From Coemansia sp. RSA 922 (Eukaryota; Kickxellomycota; Kickxellomycetes; Kickxellales; Kickxellaceae), in assembly GCA_027577415.1 (NCBI GenBank), contig JANBQS010000080.1:1-39303 (forward strand): DNA of 39,303 nt. Reading direction: 5' to 3'. The notes under the pieces are model-generated. The model saw nothing but the letters and a program-made list of their open reading frames with translations. It was not told the DNA's origin and did no database searches. Below, piece by piece: positions 10,389 to 19,753 of the stretch. The position numbers were made by a program, and so were the translations under genes. How positions within the stretch are numbered: position 1 is the stretch's first letter; every line of letters begins with the position of its first letter.

Positions 10389-11900
10389 ATGGATCTACTT
10401 TATCTACTTTTTGTAATTATCGCTCTTTCCCTAGGATACATAGTGTATCAATTGTATTTTTCGCCGTATCGCTCTATCCCCGGACGACTTTTATACCGCC
10501 TATCTCCACTACCATCTCGCCTCGACGCGCTATTTGGTAGACTAGCTGATGCATGTGAAAAAGACTATTATAAATTTGGCGATATCTACATGACAGGCCC
10601 AGGAATAATAGTAATAAGCCACCCTGATGACTGCCGAACAGTATTAAGTACGCATCGGTTTGTCAAAAACAAATTTTACCAAGCATTCGCTCTCATAGAA
10701 GATAATATCTACACTACACAGTTACCAGAACTAGCCAGTCTCCGTCGCCGTCAGCTCAGACACACGTTTTCCCCTTTGTATTTGGCACAAATGGAACCAG
10801 TTGTTCTCGAACACGGCATATCTACGTTAATGCGGCGCTGGGACCACTGGATAGCCAACTCGAATGGCGCACGGTTCACTGTGCAGTATGAGGCAGAGTT
10901 TGCACACCTGGCTATTGACGTTATTGTAGCTCTGGGATATGGCCAAAGCCTTGATACTCTAGGCACAACACATAAGCAAGTGGCCCGATGGGTACACGAC
11001 TACAACATGCTTTCCATGGTTAACTTGATCCTGCCCATTGCTTGCACTCAGTGGCCATTCACTTTGCTAATTGACTCGCTGCTAGAAAGTAAGCGTGAGT
11101 TCGTCGCCTCTGTCACCACTGCCATTGCCACACGACGCGAACAAATCAAGCAAATGCCGAGGCCAACAGATATTCTGCAAGCGCTACTAGATGGCGAAGA
11201 CCCTGAATCCAAAGCCAAAATGACAAACACGCAGATAGTCGCTGAAAACATTGCTATTATAGTAGCCAGCACCGATATAGTTGCCCAAACTCTAACCTGG
11301 ACTTTGTCCTACCTAATGTTATACCCACAGGCATACTACAGGGCTACCGAAGAGGTTAGAAATACGTTTGCCAGCTATCACAAAACTATTTCCTATGCTC
11401 AGGCCAAATCAAAACTCCACTATACCGAGGCCTGTATCTACGAGACTATGCGTATTCGTGCTGCCACAGGAGTGTTTCTTCCTCGCATCGTGCCCAAAGG
11501 TGGAGCTACTTTCCAGGGTTATTTCTTGCCAGAGGGTACAGAGCTAGGCGTGAACGTTGCTGGTGCAAACCACCATAAAGAAACGTGGATGAACTCGCGC
11601 CGATTCATTCCTGAGCGCTTTATCGATAATGAGAATCTAAAGCAGAACATATTTACGTTTAGTTTGGGCGCTCGCGTGTGCCCAGGCAAGAATTTGGCAC
11701 TCATGGAGATACTGTCTACTATCGCCAACCTCTTGAAAAACTACGACTTTACACTGCCGCCCAGTGCTCTGTTTACGCCAGACAAACTGGATGAACATGG
11801 CAACCCCATTGTCATGCCTCGATCTCATCGCTTCACGTCGGTGGGTCCAAGGTATCCTGACCGAGACTGCCAGATTATCGTAAGCAAAGCTCTCAAATAG
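10389..11900 (+). CDS. Cytochrome P450 (copy 2) with altered I-helix motif
   Basis: A 503-residue paralogue of the preceding P450. It keeps the N-terminal anchor (1-25), ETMR for ExxR (352-355), IPERF (407-411) and a complete haem loop FSLGARVCPG (424-433, Cys431), so it should bind haem. The oxygen-activation motif of helix I, which is AGSDTT in copy 1, reads ASTDIV here (293-298): the glycine and both threonines are replaced while the acidic residue remains. In classical P450s that threonine supports proton delivery to bound oxygen. This implies altered chemistry (peroxide use, isomerase or dehydratase type, or weak activity), though natural P450s lacking it are known. The reading frame is clean, so it is not a pseudogene. 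Its end is 60 bases from the convergent site-2 protease. Confidence 0.93.
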   Translation: MDLLYLLFVIIALSLGYIVYQLYFSPYRSIPGRLLYRLSPLPSRLDALFGRLADACEKDYYKFGDIYMTGPGIIVISHPDDCRTVLSTHRFVKNKFYQAFALIEDNIYTTQLPELASLRRRQLRHTFSPLYLAQMEPVVLEHGISTLMRRWDHWIANSNGARFTVQYEAEFAHLAIDVIVALGYGQSLDTLGTTHKQVARWVHDYNMLSMVNLILPIACTQWPFTLLIDSLLESKREFVASVTTAIATRREQIKQMPRPTDILQALLDGEDPESKAKMTNTQIVAENIAIIVASTDIVAQTLTWTLSYLMLYPQAYYRATEEVRNTFASYHKTISYAQAKSKLHYTEACIYETMRIRAATGVFLPRIVPKGGATFQGYFLPEGTELGVNVAGANHHKETWMNSRRFIPERFIDNENLKQNIFTFSLGARVCPGKNLALMEILSTIANLLKNYDFTLPPSALFTPDKLDEHGNPIVMPRSHRFTSVGPRYPDRDCQIIVSKALK

Positions 11901-11960
11901 TTTATGGATAATTTAATGGTTTAATTTACAACAACAGAAATGCAATATACTCTTCTTTTT

Positions 11961-13961
11961 TCACAGTGCCAAAAGCGCCAAGGAGCCGATGACACACCAC
12001 GCAAGCAGTCCAGTAGTCAGCGTAGTTGCCACAACATAGATCTGGCTCCACACACCATCCAGCTCTGGCAGCGCAGCCTGGTCGGTATTCGCACCATCTG
12101 ACAAGTTCTCAGATTGTTCGGTGAACTGAGACGGCTCAGCAACGTTCAATACCGGCGATGCAGCTGGCGAATCAAGTAACTCGGGTTCAGAATCGCTGGA
12201 ACTACTCTCGCCATCAACCAAGTGAGACGCAGCGCTCCACCGCATCTGAGCCATCGAAAGCAACAGCCGCAAAAGATGGTCGCCGTCCAAGTACCAGGCA
12301 GGGATGGCGTTAAGCAAGCAGAAGGCCAGCGAGAATGACAAGATATACTGGAATATCGCCTCTGTCCACGATGGCAGGCGACAAGAAAGCCAGTGCCACC
12401 TGGGTCGAAGCGAGCTGACTTGCATTTCGAGCCACAGGGTCTTTGGCGAGCCCACATATACGAGAACCTTGCCGTTCTTACCTTCGTCGCCATAGGGATA
12501 GTAGTAAAGGCGGAGCACGCGGCTCTCTGGGTACGGCGAGCTGGGCAGTACGCACATGTGCTGGCCCTGGTTGTCGCCAGTGCTTTTGGCAATGTCGTGT
12601 CCTTTACGGCCAAAGAGAGTCTGCCTGCCTCCAGCGTTGCTAGAGCTGTTGGCGCAGTCCGTATCCAATTGGCAGCGAGTCGCGCTAGCACGAGCCAAAG
12701 TGCTCCGCAAGTCAAAGCACATGGGCGGCGGCACTAGCGACAGTGGTCGGCGATATTGCTCAAAGCAGAATATGTTTGCGTCAGGACTCTCGCCCAACGG
12801 GAACTGGGGAGATATTTCGCAGCACAGCCCATCGTCGACGTTATCAGCCACTTGAGCGCAAAAGCCAGCAGTCGCAGTCTCAGTGTTGGTCTTTGTGTTG
12901 GTCAGTACACTGGACCAGCGCGCAATAGGCGAGCTTCCAAACCGGCCGTCGCTTTGCATATACTCTGGCGACAGATATGACACGTTTCCAATAGGTGCGC
13001 GCAGCTCAACGTCGTCGACTCTGTAGACTGTGCTGAGCAGCGGGATACGGCCAAAGAGCGGCGATGACTGGGCGACATCAACTACTACAACACCAGTATC
13101 AGCGCGCATCCACCCCGAGTGGCTAAAGGCCCAGCCTAGACCGCCCGAGTGCACTAGAAGCCAAGCCAGCAGTGCCGTGACGGCGTTGTGCCACACGCCA
13201 GCGCACACGATACGTAGCTGCTGAGTGGGCGGCGCCTGCTCCAATTTGTCCCTGGGCAGGTCGACAAAGGCGCCCGGGTACACGCCCATGACAAACAACC
13301 CAAAGCTGCGCAAGCGGATGTTAGCGCGCGCTGCTGCAAGGGCGTGGCCCAGCTCATGAACAACAGCACATATGATGAGCGACAGCAAGTAGTACCATAG
13401 GTGGCCCAGTGGCATGGTGACTCCTGGAATGACCGGGCGTAGCCACTGCGCATCAGGCTTCGAGTCTGCCAACAGGCGTCTCTGGAGGCGAGTGGTATCA
13501 GCCAGTGGTGTTGCTGTCGAGGCAGTTGTATTCTGAGAACCAGGTGCGCCTGTTAGCCACGCATCGCTGACTGGAGTCCATGCGAGCATCGGCCACTGCA
13601 GTAGGCTCCAAGTTGAGCCAAACCCGAGTCGCGCGACTATCGACATTGCAATCTGCGCCCCAGCGATGGCCAACAGGGCAAGACACAGAAGCATGCTGGC
13701 CACTGCAGCAACGACACCCACACTGTAAAATGCGTCGACTGCCTTGGCTATCAGCGGGACTCGCCCAGTCAAACTGTGGGCCCACACCATCACTGTGTCG
13801 TTCAGGGCCGTGGTAGTCAAGCGCAGGTGCAGCGGCGAGACCAGCTCCACTGAGACCCGCCGCCACTCTGCGCCCTTTCTGTACGCATGTACTAGTCTGA
13901 CAACAGCGTTTATCGCCACCCAGACACCGACAAAGCCGAGCAGCGACTGCACATTGTCCAT
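11961..13961 (-). CDS. Site-2 protease (M50 intramembrane metalloprotease, MBTPS2-like)
   Basis: A 666-residue polytopic protein of the S2P family, which cleaves membrane-bound transcription factors such as SREBP/ATF6-type proteins inside the Golgi/ER membrane. The zinc motif HELGH is at 202-206 within a TM helix, and the second metal-site motif is WYLDGDH (556-562), the eukaryotic form of NPDG. Between the two lies a long lumenal segment (about 290-510) with a PDZ-like start and a cysteine-rich part (C368, C380, C381, C399, C415, C430, C436, C470), as in animal S2P. A Ser/acid-rich loop follows the second motif (about 585-640), and a final TM ends the protein. The first ATG of the frame is used. 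Identification is strong; the cleaved substrate in this organism is not shown. Confidence 0.93.
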   Translation of the reverse strand: MDNVQSLLGFVGVWVAINAVVRLVHAYRKGAEWRRVSVELVSPLHLRLTTTALNDTVMVWAHSLTGRVPLIAKAVDAFYSVGVVAAVASMLLCLALLAIAGAQIAMSIVARLGFGSTWSLLQWPMLAWTPVSDAWLTGAPGSQNTTASTATPLADTTRLQRRLLADSKPDAQWLRPVIPGVTMPLGHLWYYLLSLIICAVVHELGHALAAARANIRLRSFGLFVMGVYPGAFVDLPRDKLEQAPPTQQLRIVCAGVWHNAVTALLAWLLVHSGGLGWAFSHSGWMRADTGVVVVDVAQSSPLFGRIPLLSTVYRVDDVELRAPIGNVSYLSPEYMQSDGRFGSSPIARWSSVLTNTKTNTETATAGFCAQVADNVDDGLCCEISPQFPLGESPDANIFCFEQYRRPLSLVPPPMCFDLRSTLARASATRCQLDTDCANSSSNAGGRQTLFGRKGHDIAKSTGDNQGQHMCVLPSSPYPESRVLRLYYYPYGDEGKNGKVLVYVGSPKTLWLEMQVSSLRPRWHWLSCRLPSWTEAIFQYILSFSLAFCLLNAIPAWYLDGDHLLRLLLSMAQMRWSAASHLVDGESSSSDSEPELLDSPAASPVLNVAEPSQFTEQSENLSDGANTDQAALPELDGVWSQIYVVATTLTTGLLAWCVIGSLALLAL

Positions 13962-14900
13962 TCCCGCTCGCCTCTATTCTTGTGAGTGCCGGGCTTAAAG
14001 AATGTTAAGAATGTTTAATAAGAAATGCCGAGAAATTGAAATGCGCTGTAAATAATAATTAGAGTCCAAGAGGTAAAAAAAATGTTCTTCCTGGGCAGAT
14101 ATTTTTTTTCCTCGAGATGGGGAGCGAAAAGCCACTCGCAGATTCAGCAGTAGCCTGATCCGCTTATTTTTTTTTCGTGGTTGATTGCCTTGCAGCATCG
14201 GGACCAAGAATCGCACAATGTCGCATGTATTAAACTCGATTGTGGATTTGTTGTAGTCGGTGTGAGTGTGTAAGAAGAGATATGGTAGTTTAGAGAATAT
14301 ACTACTTGGCGGGAAAACAACAAAAGTAGCTCTAAAAGTTAGAACATACGCAATAATACAGAGTGAGCCATATCTCCTCTACGCGGGAGTGTAGTCCCAG
14401 ATGCCAAAAACAGCTTTCCTAAAGCCGTTGGCAAACACGCACAAGACTACAACGTTGGGCTTGACATGGAAGACATACCTGCGGCTCTGGGAGAAAGCTA
14501 TGGTCTGGTCTAATTGTTCTCACTTTCTATATGCTCACAAGTATATACAAGAAAGTGAGCTTTGCCGTTCAATAAAAAAAGTCATATACCCCTTGTCCAA
14601 AGAATGAGAAATCATGCGCACTTTGGAGAATGGTAAAAGTAAAAAAAAAGTGACAAGTTTATTATAGAAAGGTCACTTCAAAGAGCAAAGGTGAAGTAAA
14701 AAGAAATGCCCAGATATTTTGTTAAATAAATTGGTCAATCCGTATGGAAGAGCCGACTATGTCTCTACTATAAAACAGGCCCGTCCATGGTAAGGGGGCA
14801 CTGCTGTCTTTTCTCTCCACTCACTTTCCTATTCTTGTTTTTTTTTTCACACATTTATTTTTAGAACACTATTGTAATACCAGTTTACCTATTCGTCGTC
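13962..14900. other. Intergenic region, possibly hiding a small spliced gene
   Basis: About 940 bases between divergent genes. On the minus strand the sequence at 14344-14332 (TTCTAACTTTTAG) is a very good branch-plus-acceptor signal, and CAG|GTATGT near 14478 is a good donor, so a small intron-containing gene is possible. I could not assemble a convincing protein. A plus-strand frame at 14401-14607 is not protein-like. A TATAAAA box at 14769-14775, about 130 bases before the next start codon, probably serves the gene at 14901. Confidence 0.3.
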
Positions 14901-15551
14901 ATGGGGAAAATTTCAGACCACGAGCAAGGCAGAGTTGCATTCCAGAGAGCCACTCGTATACTAAACATAATTCAGTGTCTGGTCATGATATTATGTCAGA
15001 TATTCATGTGTTTTTACCATGAGTGTCACTACTCCGCACCTATGTTTACCATCCAGTATTCCAGGCGCATTATCATTTGTATTTGGCTTTTAGTACTTAT
15101 ATGGTGCAATGTGGTCAGGTCAGGAAAGTTCAAGGGCCTTTTCCCACTATTCTACTCGAGAAAGAGAAGATACCTATCATATGGCTTTGTATTCGCTGCT
15201 ATTTCTCTATTTACTCTACACGACCCACTGGTATTGGCCTTGTATCAAGGCTATCAGCAGATGAATCTCCAAGATAGTGAAGCGTGCATTCTTGCTATAC
15301 AGCCAGATATAATGTTGTATTTTATTGCTGGCTGTTGCACTGTATTAATGTCGAATCTCATTACAGGATTGATTTGCTGGCTCTATGTAATGACAGCGTA
15401 CAAGGGAAAGAGAGATCCTAAATGCTCAACGTGCGGGCACAGATCCGTGGCTGCAGATGCTGAACAATGTGAGAGATGTAATGCAAAATATCCTCCTGCA
15501 AAGGATGAAGAAGCTGGTCAAAAAGATGAGCAAACACCAGTTAATGTGTAA
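14901..15551 (+). CDS. Four-TM membrane protein with C-terminal zinc ribbon, function unknown
   Basis: A 216-residue protein I do not recognise. It has four hydrophobic segments (about residues 20-39, 57-72, 93-114 and 138-165). After the last comes a cytosol-like tail with CSTC (175-178) and CERC (190-193), a compact CxxC-x11-CxxC zinc ribbon, and then a charged Lys/Glu/Asp-rich end. Even numbers of TM segments plus a hydrophilic start suggest both ends face the same side. The small size, fungal context and ribbon would suit an endomembrane adaptor or regulator, but that is a guess. The ATG is the first in frame, with a TATA box about 130 bases upstream. Confidence 0.8.
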   Translation: MGKISDHEQGRVAFQRATRILNIIQCLVMILCQIFMCFYHECHYSAPMFTIQYSRRIIICIWLLVLIWCNVVRSGKFKGLFPLFYSRKRRYLSYGFVFAAISLFTLHDPLVLALYQGYQQMNLQDSEACILAIQPDIMLYFIAGCCTVLMSNLITGLICWLYVMTAYKGKRDPKCSTCGHRSVAADAEQCERCNAKYPPAKDEEAGQKDEQTPVNV

Positions 15552-15883
15552 TGCCGCGAGCCGCGCCATCACGAGTGGCAACCTTGATTGTGCCTTTAAT
15601 GTTTAAAGTATTTGATACTTGGCTGGTTTTTTGGTAGTCTTTTCTTTTTCTTTTTTGGCTTCTAGCATTTAGTGACGTTTTCTCACAACAAAAAAGTACC
15701 CGCATAGCACTGTCAGACCTCCAAGCTGATGAGTAACCATGGAAACAGACTAGACAACATAGGCAGAGCGAGATGAATATTTGTACTCTTTCAGCGGAGT
15801 AGTGAAAATAATAGAATGTCTATTGTACTACAAATATGAGGAAAAAAATTCCGGCTAAACCGTTAATAAAAGAGAAAGTGATA
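15552..15883. other. Convergent intergenic spacer
   Basis: Shared 3' flank of two convergent genes, T- and A-rich, presumably with both polyadenylation regions. No other feature seen. Confidence 0.4.
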
Positions 15884-17032
15884 TTACTCAGCCACAGAGT
15901 TGGACGCGTTGATGCTGTCAAGCACATTGGGCGCATGAGTATTCGTTACGATTAGAATGTCTGTAAACTTGCAGAGACGATCTTGCACCTCCACATTCAT
16001 TGCATCCGGGTGTATGGCCGCTGGTTGCTCACGAGCATAATAGCCGCCAGTCTTGCCTTCCAATTCTGGCGACAACGCCAAGTACACAGAGGTAACTGAG
16101 CCAGCTCTTTGGTTAAGCCACATCCAACTAGTAAGGTCGTGGATTCCAGGCAACGACAAAAAGGATATGTTGCGATAAAGACCAGTAATGACCAAGCCAG
16201 GGTGAAAGGCATTGACAGTGATGCCTGATCCGTCCAGCTTGCGGGCCAGCGCATGAGAGTATACCAAAAGAGCTAGTTTACTTGTCGAGTAATTGATTAG
16301 ACGATTGAACCGCCACACATCAGTTACCCTTGTATAGTCAATATTGCGTATCATACAAGCAGCAATAGACGAGGCAATTGTAATCCGTGCACTTCCAGCC
16401 ATCTTCATAGTATCTACGAGTCTGTCGATAAGCATGTAGTGGCCAACAAAATTTGTTCCAAACTGCGATTCTAGTCCATCATAAGTAGTATCATAGTGGT
16501 TAAACGCCATACCTGCATTACACACAAGCAAGTTTAACTGCTTGTGGTGTTGCTTAAACTCTGTCACAAACCTGTCGATTGACAAGAATGACGCCAAATC
16601 GAGCTCCATTAGTTTAAATGAATCCTGGAGCCCCGTAGCCTTTTCCAGTTGGTGTACTGCATTTTGCCCGCGTTTCAAGTCACGACATGCCAGGATTGTT
16701 GTGTACCCGGCTCGGCCAATTGCCATGGCTGTTTCGTATCCCAAGCCACCATTGGCGCCAGTTACAATTGCTACCTTTTTAGGCGCACTAGAAGAGTCCT
16801 TGCTGTGTTCGTTGTGTAAGCAATGTGCGCGGATATGCTTGTTTATCTGACTCTCAGCACACACATCATTGTCGAAGAGCTGATGTAGGACGCAATATGC
16901 CCATTCACAGACACCCAAAACGGCGACTATGAATATCCCTGGGAGCCGCAGTCCATGGTGTATCCAAAGTCCCGTGGCCTCCAGGTAGTTTATAAAATCC
17001 CGCAACCAGTATCTGCCAAGCCGCTCCATCAT
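15884..17032 (-). CDS. Membrane-anchored short-chain dehydrogenase/reductase (retinol-dehydrogenase-like)
   Basis: A 382-residue SDR with a hydrophobic N-terminal segment (about residues 33-51) that should anchor it in the ER or a lipid-droplet membrane. The Rossmann fold is complete: TGANGGLG (91-98) for the dinucleotide, CRD at the end of beta-2 (116-118) with basic residues following, typical of NADP(H) preference, NNAG-type CNAG (171-174), the catalytic serine in IASS (219-222), and YSTSK (248-252) with the catalytic Tyr and Lys. HPG (about 288-290) follows as expected. The layout fits the RDH11-14/WWOX-like group of lipid-aldehyde or ketone reductases; the substrate is unknown. Confidence 0.92.
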   Translation of the reverse strand: MMERLGRYWLRDFINYLEATGLWIHHGLRLPGIFIVAVLGVCEWAYCVLHQLFDNDVCAESQINKHIRAHCLHNEHSKDSSSAPKKVAIVTGANGGLGYETAMAIGRAGYTTILACRDLKRGQNAVHQLEKATGLQDSFKLMELDLASFLSIDRFVTEFKQHHKQLNLLVCNAGMAFNHYDTTYDGLESQFGTNFVGHYMLIDRLVDTMKMAGSARITIASSIAACMIRNIDYTRVTDVWRFNRLINYSTSKLALLVYSHALARKLDGSGITVNAFHPGLVITGLYRNISFLSLPGIHDLTSWMWLNQRAGSVTSVYLALSPELEGKTGGYYAREQPAAIHPDAMNVEVQDRLCKFTDILIVTNTHAPNVLDSINASNSVAE

Positions 17033-17777
17033 ATCGTGAGCTATAGATAATTTAAAATGGGTATAGATAAAAAAAAAGTGTGGAACAAGCCCCGAGAATA
17101 AGAGAAAAGGGAGAAAGTGTGTACAGAAAGAAAATATTTTCTCTCATCAGCCCTGGCGTGATTTTTGCAGTAGTCCAAAAAGACATTACTGTATAGCTAA
17201 TATACATGCAGTAAATGGCCGTTGTTTGAGTGATAAGCTTGGTAAAAGAAAAAAAAAGTGACAAATAGTAGTAACGCCATTATTACCGAATTTTGCAGTG
17301 GCAAGCGAGTATATTGCCCATTTGCCAATACATGCAAGGCTTGATACAAGAGCAAAGGGTAAATAGCATCAGTATCGATCAAAGACAGTGACAATGAACA
17401 GTGAAGGGCATAGAAGCAAGTATTATATTGGATATGCTTTATGTGGTATTTAGCTGCGTTTTAGCACTACTACCACATGGCATAGGTCCATAGGGGTGTG
17501 TTGATCCGCTCAGAGCTGTATCTGCATGCAGCTCCAGCAATCACAACATGGGGAGGAATTGACATCCCTCACAAGGGTATACCCTGGGAGCCTGAGCCGT
17601 CTCTTCTCAAGAGTTCTCTTATCTTCTTTATTAGCAAATTATTTTTCTATTTATTGTCGTATTTGTGAGCATGTAGTATCTAGCTTATTTGGCATCAGCC
17701 TAAGGTCACCGTTCTAAAGTCTCGTATTAATAAATAATAAAAGCTATAAGAAGTGATGATGAAGAAACCTAAGCCAG
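17033..17777. other. Intergenic region at the start of the repeat island
   Basis: About 745 bases upstream of the dehydrogenase, with T and A runs. The part from about 17499 to 17750 has a composition change and ends in an AATAAATAATAAAAG stretch. It could be a decayed transposon end, but I found no boundaries or target duplication. No gene is supportable. Confidence 0.3.
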
Positions 17778-17892
17778 TATGCCGTGCGCGGTTCCCTTAA
17801 TAAATAAGGTCGTGGCGCAGTAGCGCTAGTCATAAACATTAAAGGATCATTCAATTGGGTGGTGGACCAGTCCCGTGACTGAAATGTGGGAT
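17778..17892 (+). repeat. tRNA-like dispersed repeat, copy X
   Basis: About 115 bases that match, at roughly three quarters identity, the interrupted copy at 19408-19742. The core GTGGCGCAGTAGCGCTAG followed by CATAAAC...TTAAAGG resembles the D-arm and anticodon arm of elongator tRNA-Met, and CATTCAATTGG is B-box-like. It cannot fold as a complete tRNA. A tRNA-derived SINE or retropseudogene is the likely explanation (inference). Confidence 0.45.
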
Positions 17893-17938
17893 TGCTCGCC
17901 GATGCGATCTGTCGATCCTACAATGTGTATAGAAAAAA

Positions 17939-18133
17939 CTTTGTAGTTGTTTGAGTTCAGGATTTAAGAAAATCCTAATGGAGATAGCAGGGGAGAAGGG
18001 TGTTGATAAAAGGCCTGACACTTGGTTGGGATCATTCCTGGTACATATGGTCAAACGAGGTGGCACTGGTACCCCTCAGCATATTAAGGAAACTCTACAT
18101 GGGTATCTTCGTTGTAATACAATTTACTATTAA
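17939..18133 (+). pseudogene. 3' fragment of the small 18.8-kb gene family
   Basis: Encodes about 60 residues (SGFKK...GVDK-P-TW...HMV.R...TP..IK) matching the C-terminal half of the gene at 18796-19205 in both DNA and protein. The matching part starts abruptly at the position equivalent to the middle of the other gene, and no ATG precedes it in frame, so this is a 5'-truncated copy. It lies about 50 bases downstream of the tRNA-like repeat. It keeps an open frame to TAA at 18131-18133. Function unknown. Confidence 0.55.
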
Positions 18134-18795
18134 GAGTTGAACACAACCAGAAGATTCTAAGAGAGTTTTAAGAGACATGTAAGCTAGTAACAAGTCAAGA
18201 ATCTCATTTCATTGCTTCTCTTATTCTCACCAGTAAGGCTAAAGGCAAGTAATCTTTGTGACTAATAGTGAAGAAGCGTAGCTAGTTAGAAATATAGTCA
18301 CAAGCCTTTTCAGTAGTGCCTTGCTCACTTTAGGTTACTTTCTGTTTAGTTTTAATAATGCTCTTCTCATATAGACGTCAACCATTACCCAAATATCCAA
18401 ATATCTATTGTTATTAATACAGTGATTACTCACGGCTGAATCACCATAAAAGAAAACCTGTCTCAAAGAAGAATTTATAAGAGAGGACTTTGTTTCAAGT
18501 TTTCAATTGATTTTATTTGTGGCCTTTGAAATAATTCTTTAGTGTTCTTAGTACTCTTTTGCAAGAGTGGTGGGCAAAGGGGGTAAAGTCTTGGAGGATT
18601 TGGTTGGGGGGAGGAAAAATTGAGTGGAATAGAGGGGAAACGATATTTTTGTCCATATTTTTCTGGTGACTCCTCTACTATTTAAGAGCTGCATTCTGCT
18701 CCAAAATTTCAATCCTCCTCGCCTCCAACTCATTCTTCATCTACCATCTCCAGCTCTTTTCTAAACTACTTTCGCCTGGAATACACTACTTGAAC
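18134..18795. other. AT-rich spacer and promoter of the small gene
   Basis: Mostly featureless AT-rich DNA. Near the end, TATTTAAG at about 18678 and a following C/T-rich stretch form a plausible core promoter some 115 bases before the ATG at 18796. Confidence 0.35.
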
Positions 18796-19205
18796 ATGTC
18801 TGCAAAAGTAATAGTATATTATTGTGATATCGATTATGAAGCTCATTTTTACTATTGGAAGGGGTACGAAGCAACACTAGCTACCTATCATGACGAAAAA
18901 GAGGCACTCACCGAAAAGCCATTATATCAAACTGTATGTTATATTATAAATGGTGAGTTTGTCGACCCTAAAGAGACAGCTAAGATTAAGACAAAGATTA
19001 CAGGCAATTTTGTCCTTATTTGTATGAATTCGGGATTTAAGGCAAACCTAAGAGAGAGAGAGCAGGGGATGCCGGTGTTGATAAAAATCCTGAAACTTGG
19101 TGTGGCTCATACCTAGCGCATATGGTTAGACACCGTGATACTCACACTCCTCCAGAGATTAAGGCAATCATACATGAGTATGTTTATTGTAGACCAATTA
19201 ATTAA
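18796..19205 (+). pseudogene. Small gene of unknown family, frameshifted at an AG run
   Basis: The ATG at 18796 opens 106 codons (MSAKVIVYYCDIDYE...) ending at a TAG at 19114-19116. Comparison with the truncated paralogue at 17939-18133 shows that the conserved continuation (GVDKNPETWCGSYLAHMV...) lies in a different frame, ending at TAA 19203-19205. The frame change falls at the AGAGAGAGAGAG run near 19051-19062, so replication slippage or a sequencing error is the probable cause. Without the shift the protein would be about 136 residues. It has no signal peptide or TM segment and no domain I recognise. The leader is pyrimidine-rich with a TATA-like box, so it may be expressed. Confidence 0.5.
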
Positions 19206-19254
19206 TAAGGGTTGAGCTCTACCAACAGGTTCCAACTGAAAGTGTGTGTGATAC

Positions 19255-19410
19255 TAGAATGTAATTCAAATAAATAAAAGAGAAGATAAAGAGTTCTATT
19301 TTGTAAACAACAATAAACTCTTTTAAATAACAAACATTTACTGCACTAAGCCGCAGCTCTTGCCCTGATTGCTGATTTAGTGATCACGACTCAGTTCTGC
19401 ATGACACATG
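19255..19410 (+). repeat. Repeat shared with 23288-23440
   Basis: The 3' flank of the small gene (a tract with TTTTGTAAACAACAATAAAC, then TTTAAATAAC, then TTACTG, GATTGCTGATT and GTTCTGCATGA) is matched in the same order and orientation at 23288-23440. The match spans about 150 bases with scattered differences. It marks an old duplication or a dispersed element. Confidence 0.5.
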
Positions 19411-19742
19411 CTGTGCACAGTTACTTTAGTAAATTAGGTCGTGGTGCAGTAGTGTTAGAAAGGACAGAACTGGTAAACGATTCTAACACGTAAACTGTAT
19501 AATAAAAGAACTAGTAAATAGTGTTATTTAAATATGGAATAAATATCTTGAAGCTGTAAAGGATAAAGAGAAAAACATAGAAATGTTAAACGTCAATCCT
19601 GTAAGGTAAATAGTGTGTGCCTGCTCCTGCAGGCCTCTGGATCAGCGTCGTCTAATCTAGCTAATCAAACAAGTAGTGCTAGTCATCAACATTAAGAATC
19701 TTCCAATTAGGCAATATCTCAGTCACATGACCGAAATGTGGG
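19408..19742 (+). repeat. tRNA-like dispersed repeat, copy Y, split by a solo LTR
   Basis: The left part (19408-19452) and right part (19672-19742) together match copy X at 17778-17892 continuously. The interruption is the 219-base LTR at 19453-19671, so copy Y was present before the LTR inserted. Confidence 0.5.
19453..19671. mobile_element. Solo LTR (219 bases) with 5-base target duplication
   Basis: Begins TGTTAGAAAGG and ends AATCAAACA, giving the TG...CA ends and TGTT/AACA inverted tips of retrotransposon LTRs. It is flanked on both sides by AGTAG (19448-19452 and 19672-19676). The uninterrupted paralogous site at 17818-17838 supplies an empty-site reference that confirms the boundaries. 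An internal TATAATAAAAG at about 19499 could be the LTR promoter. The TGTTAGAA start is common in Copia-type LTRs, but superfamily is not proven. Confidence 0.75.
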
Positions 19743-19753
19743 AACAATCTCAT

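Noticed and set aside
17499..17750. Possible second LTR starting TGTTGATCC
   Set aside because: No matching CA end or target duplication could be found.
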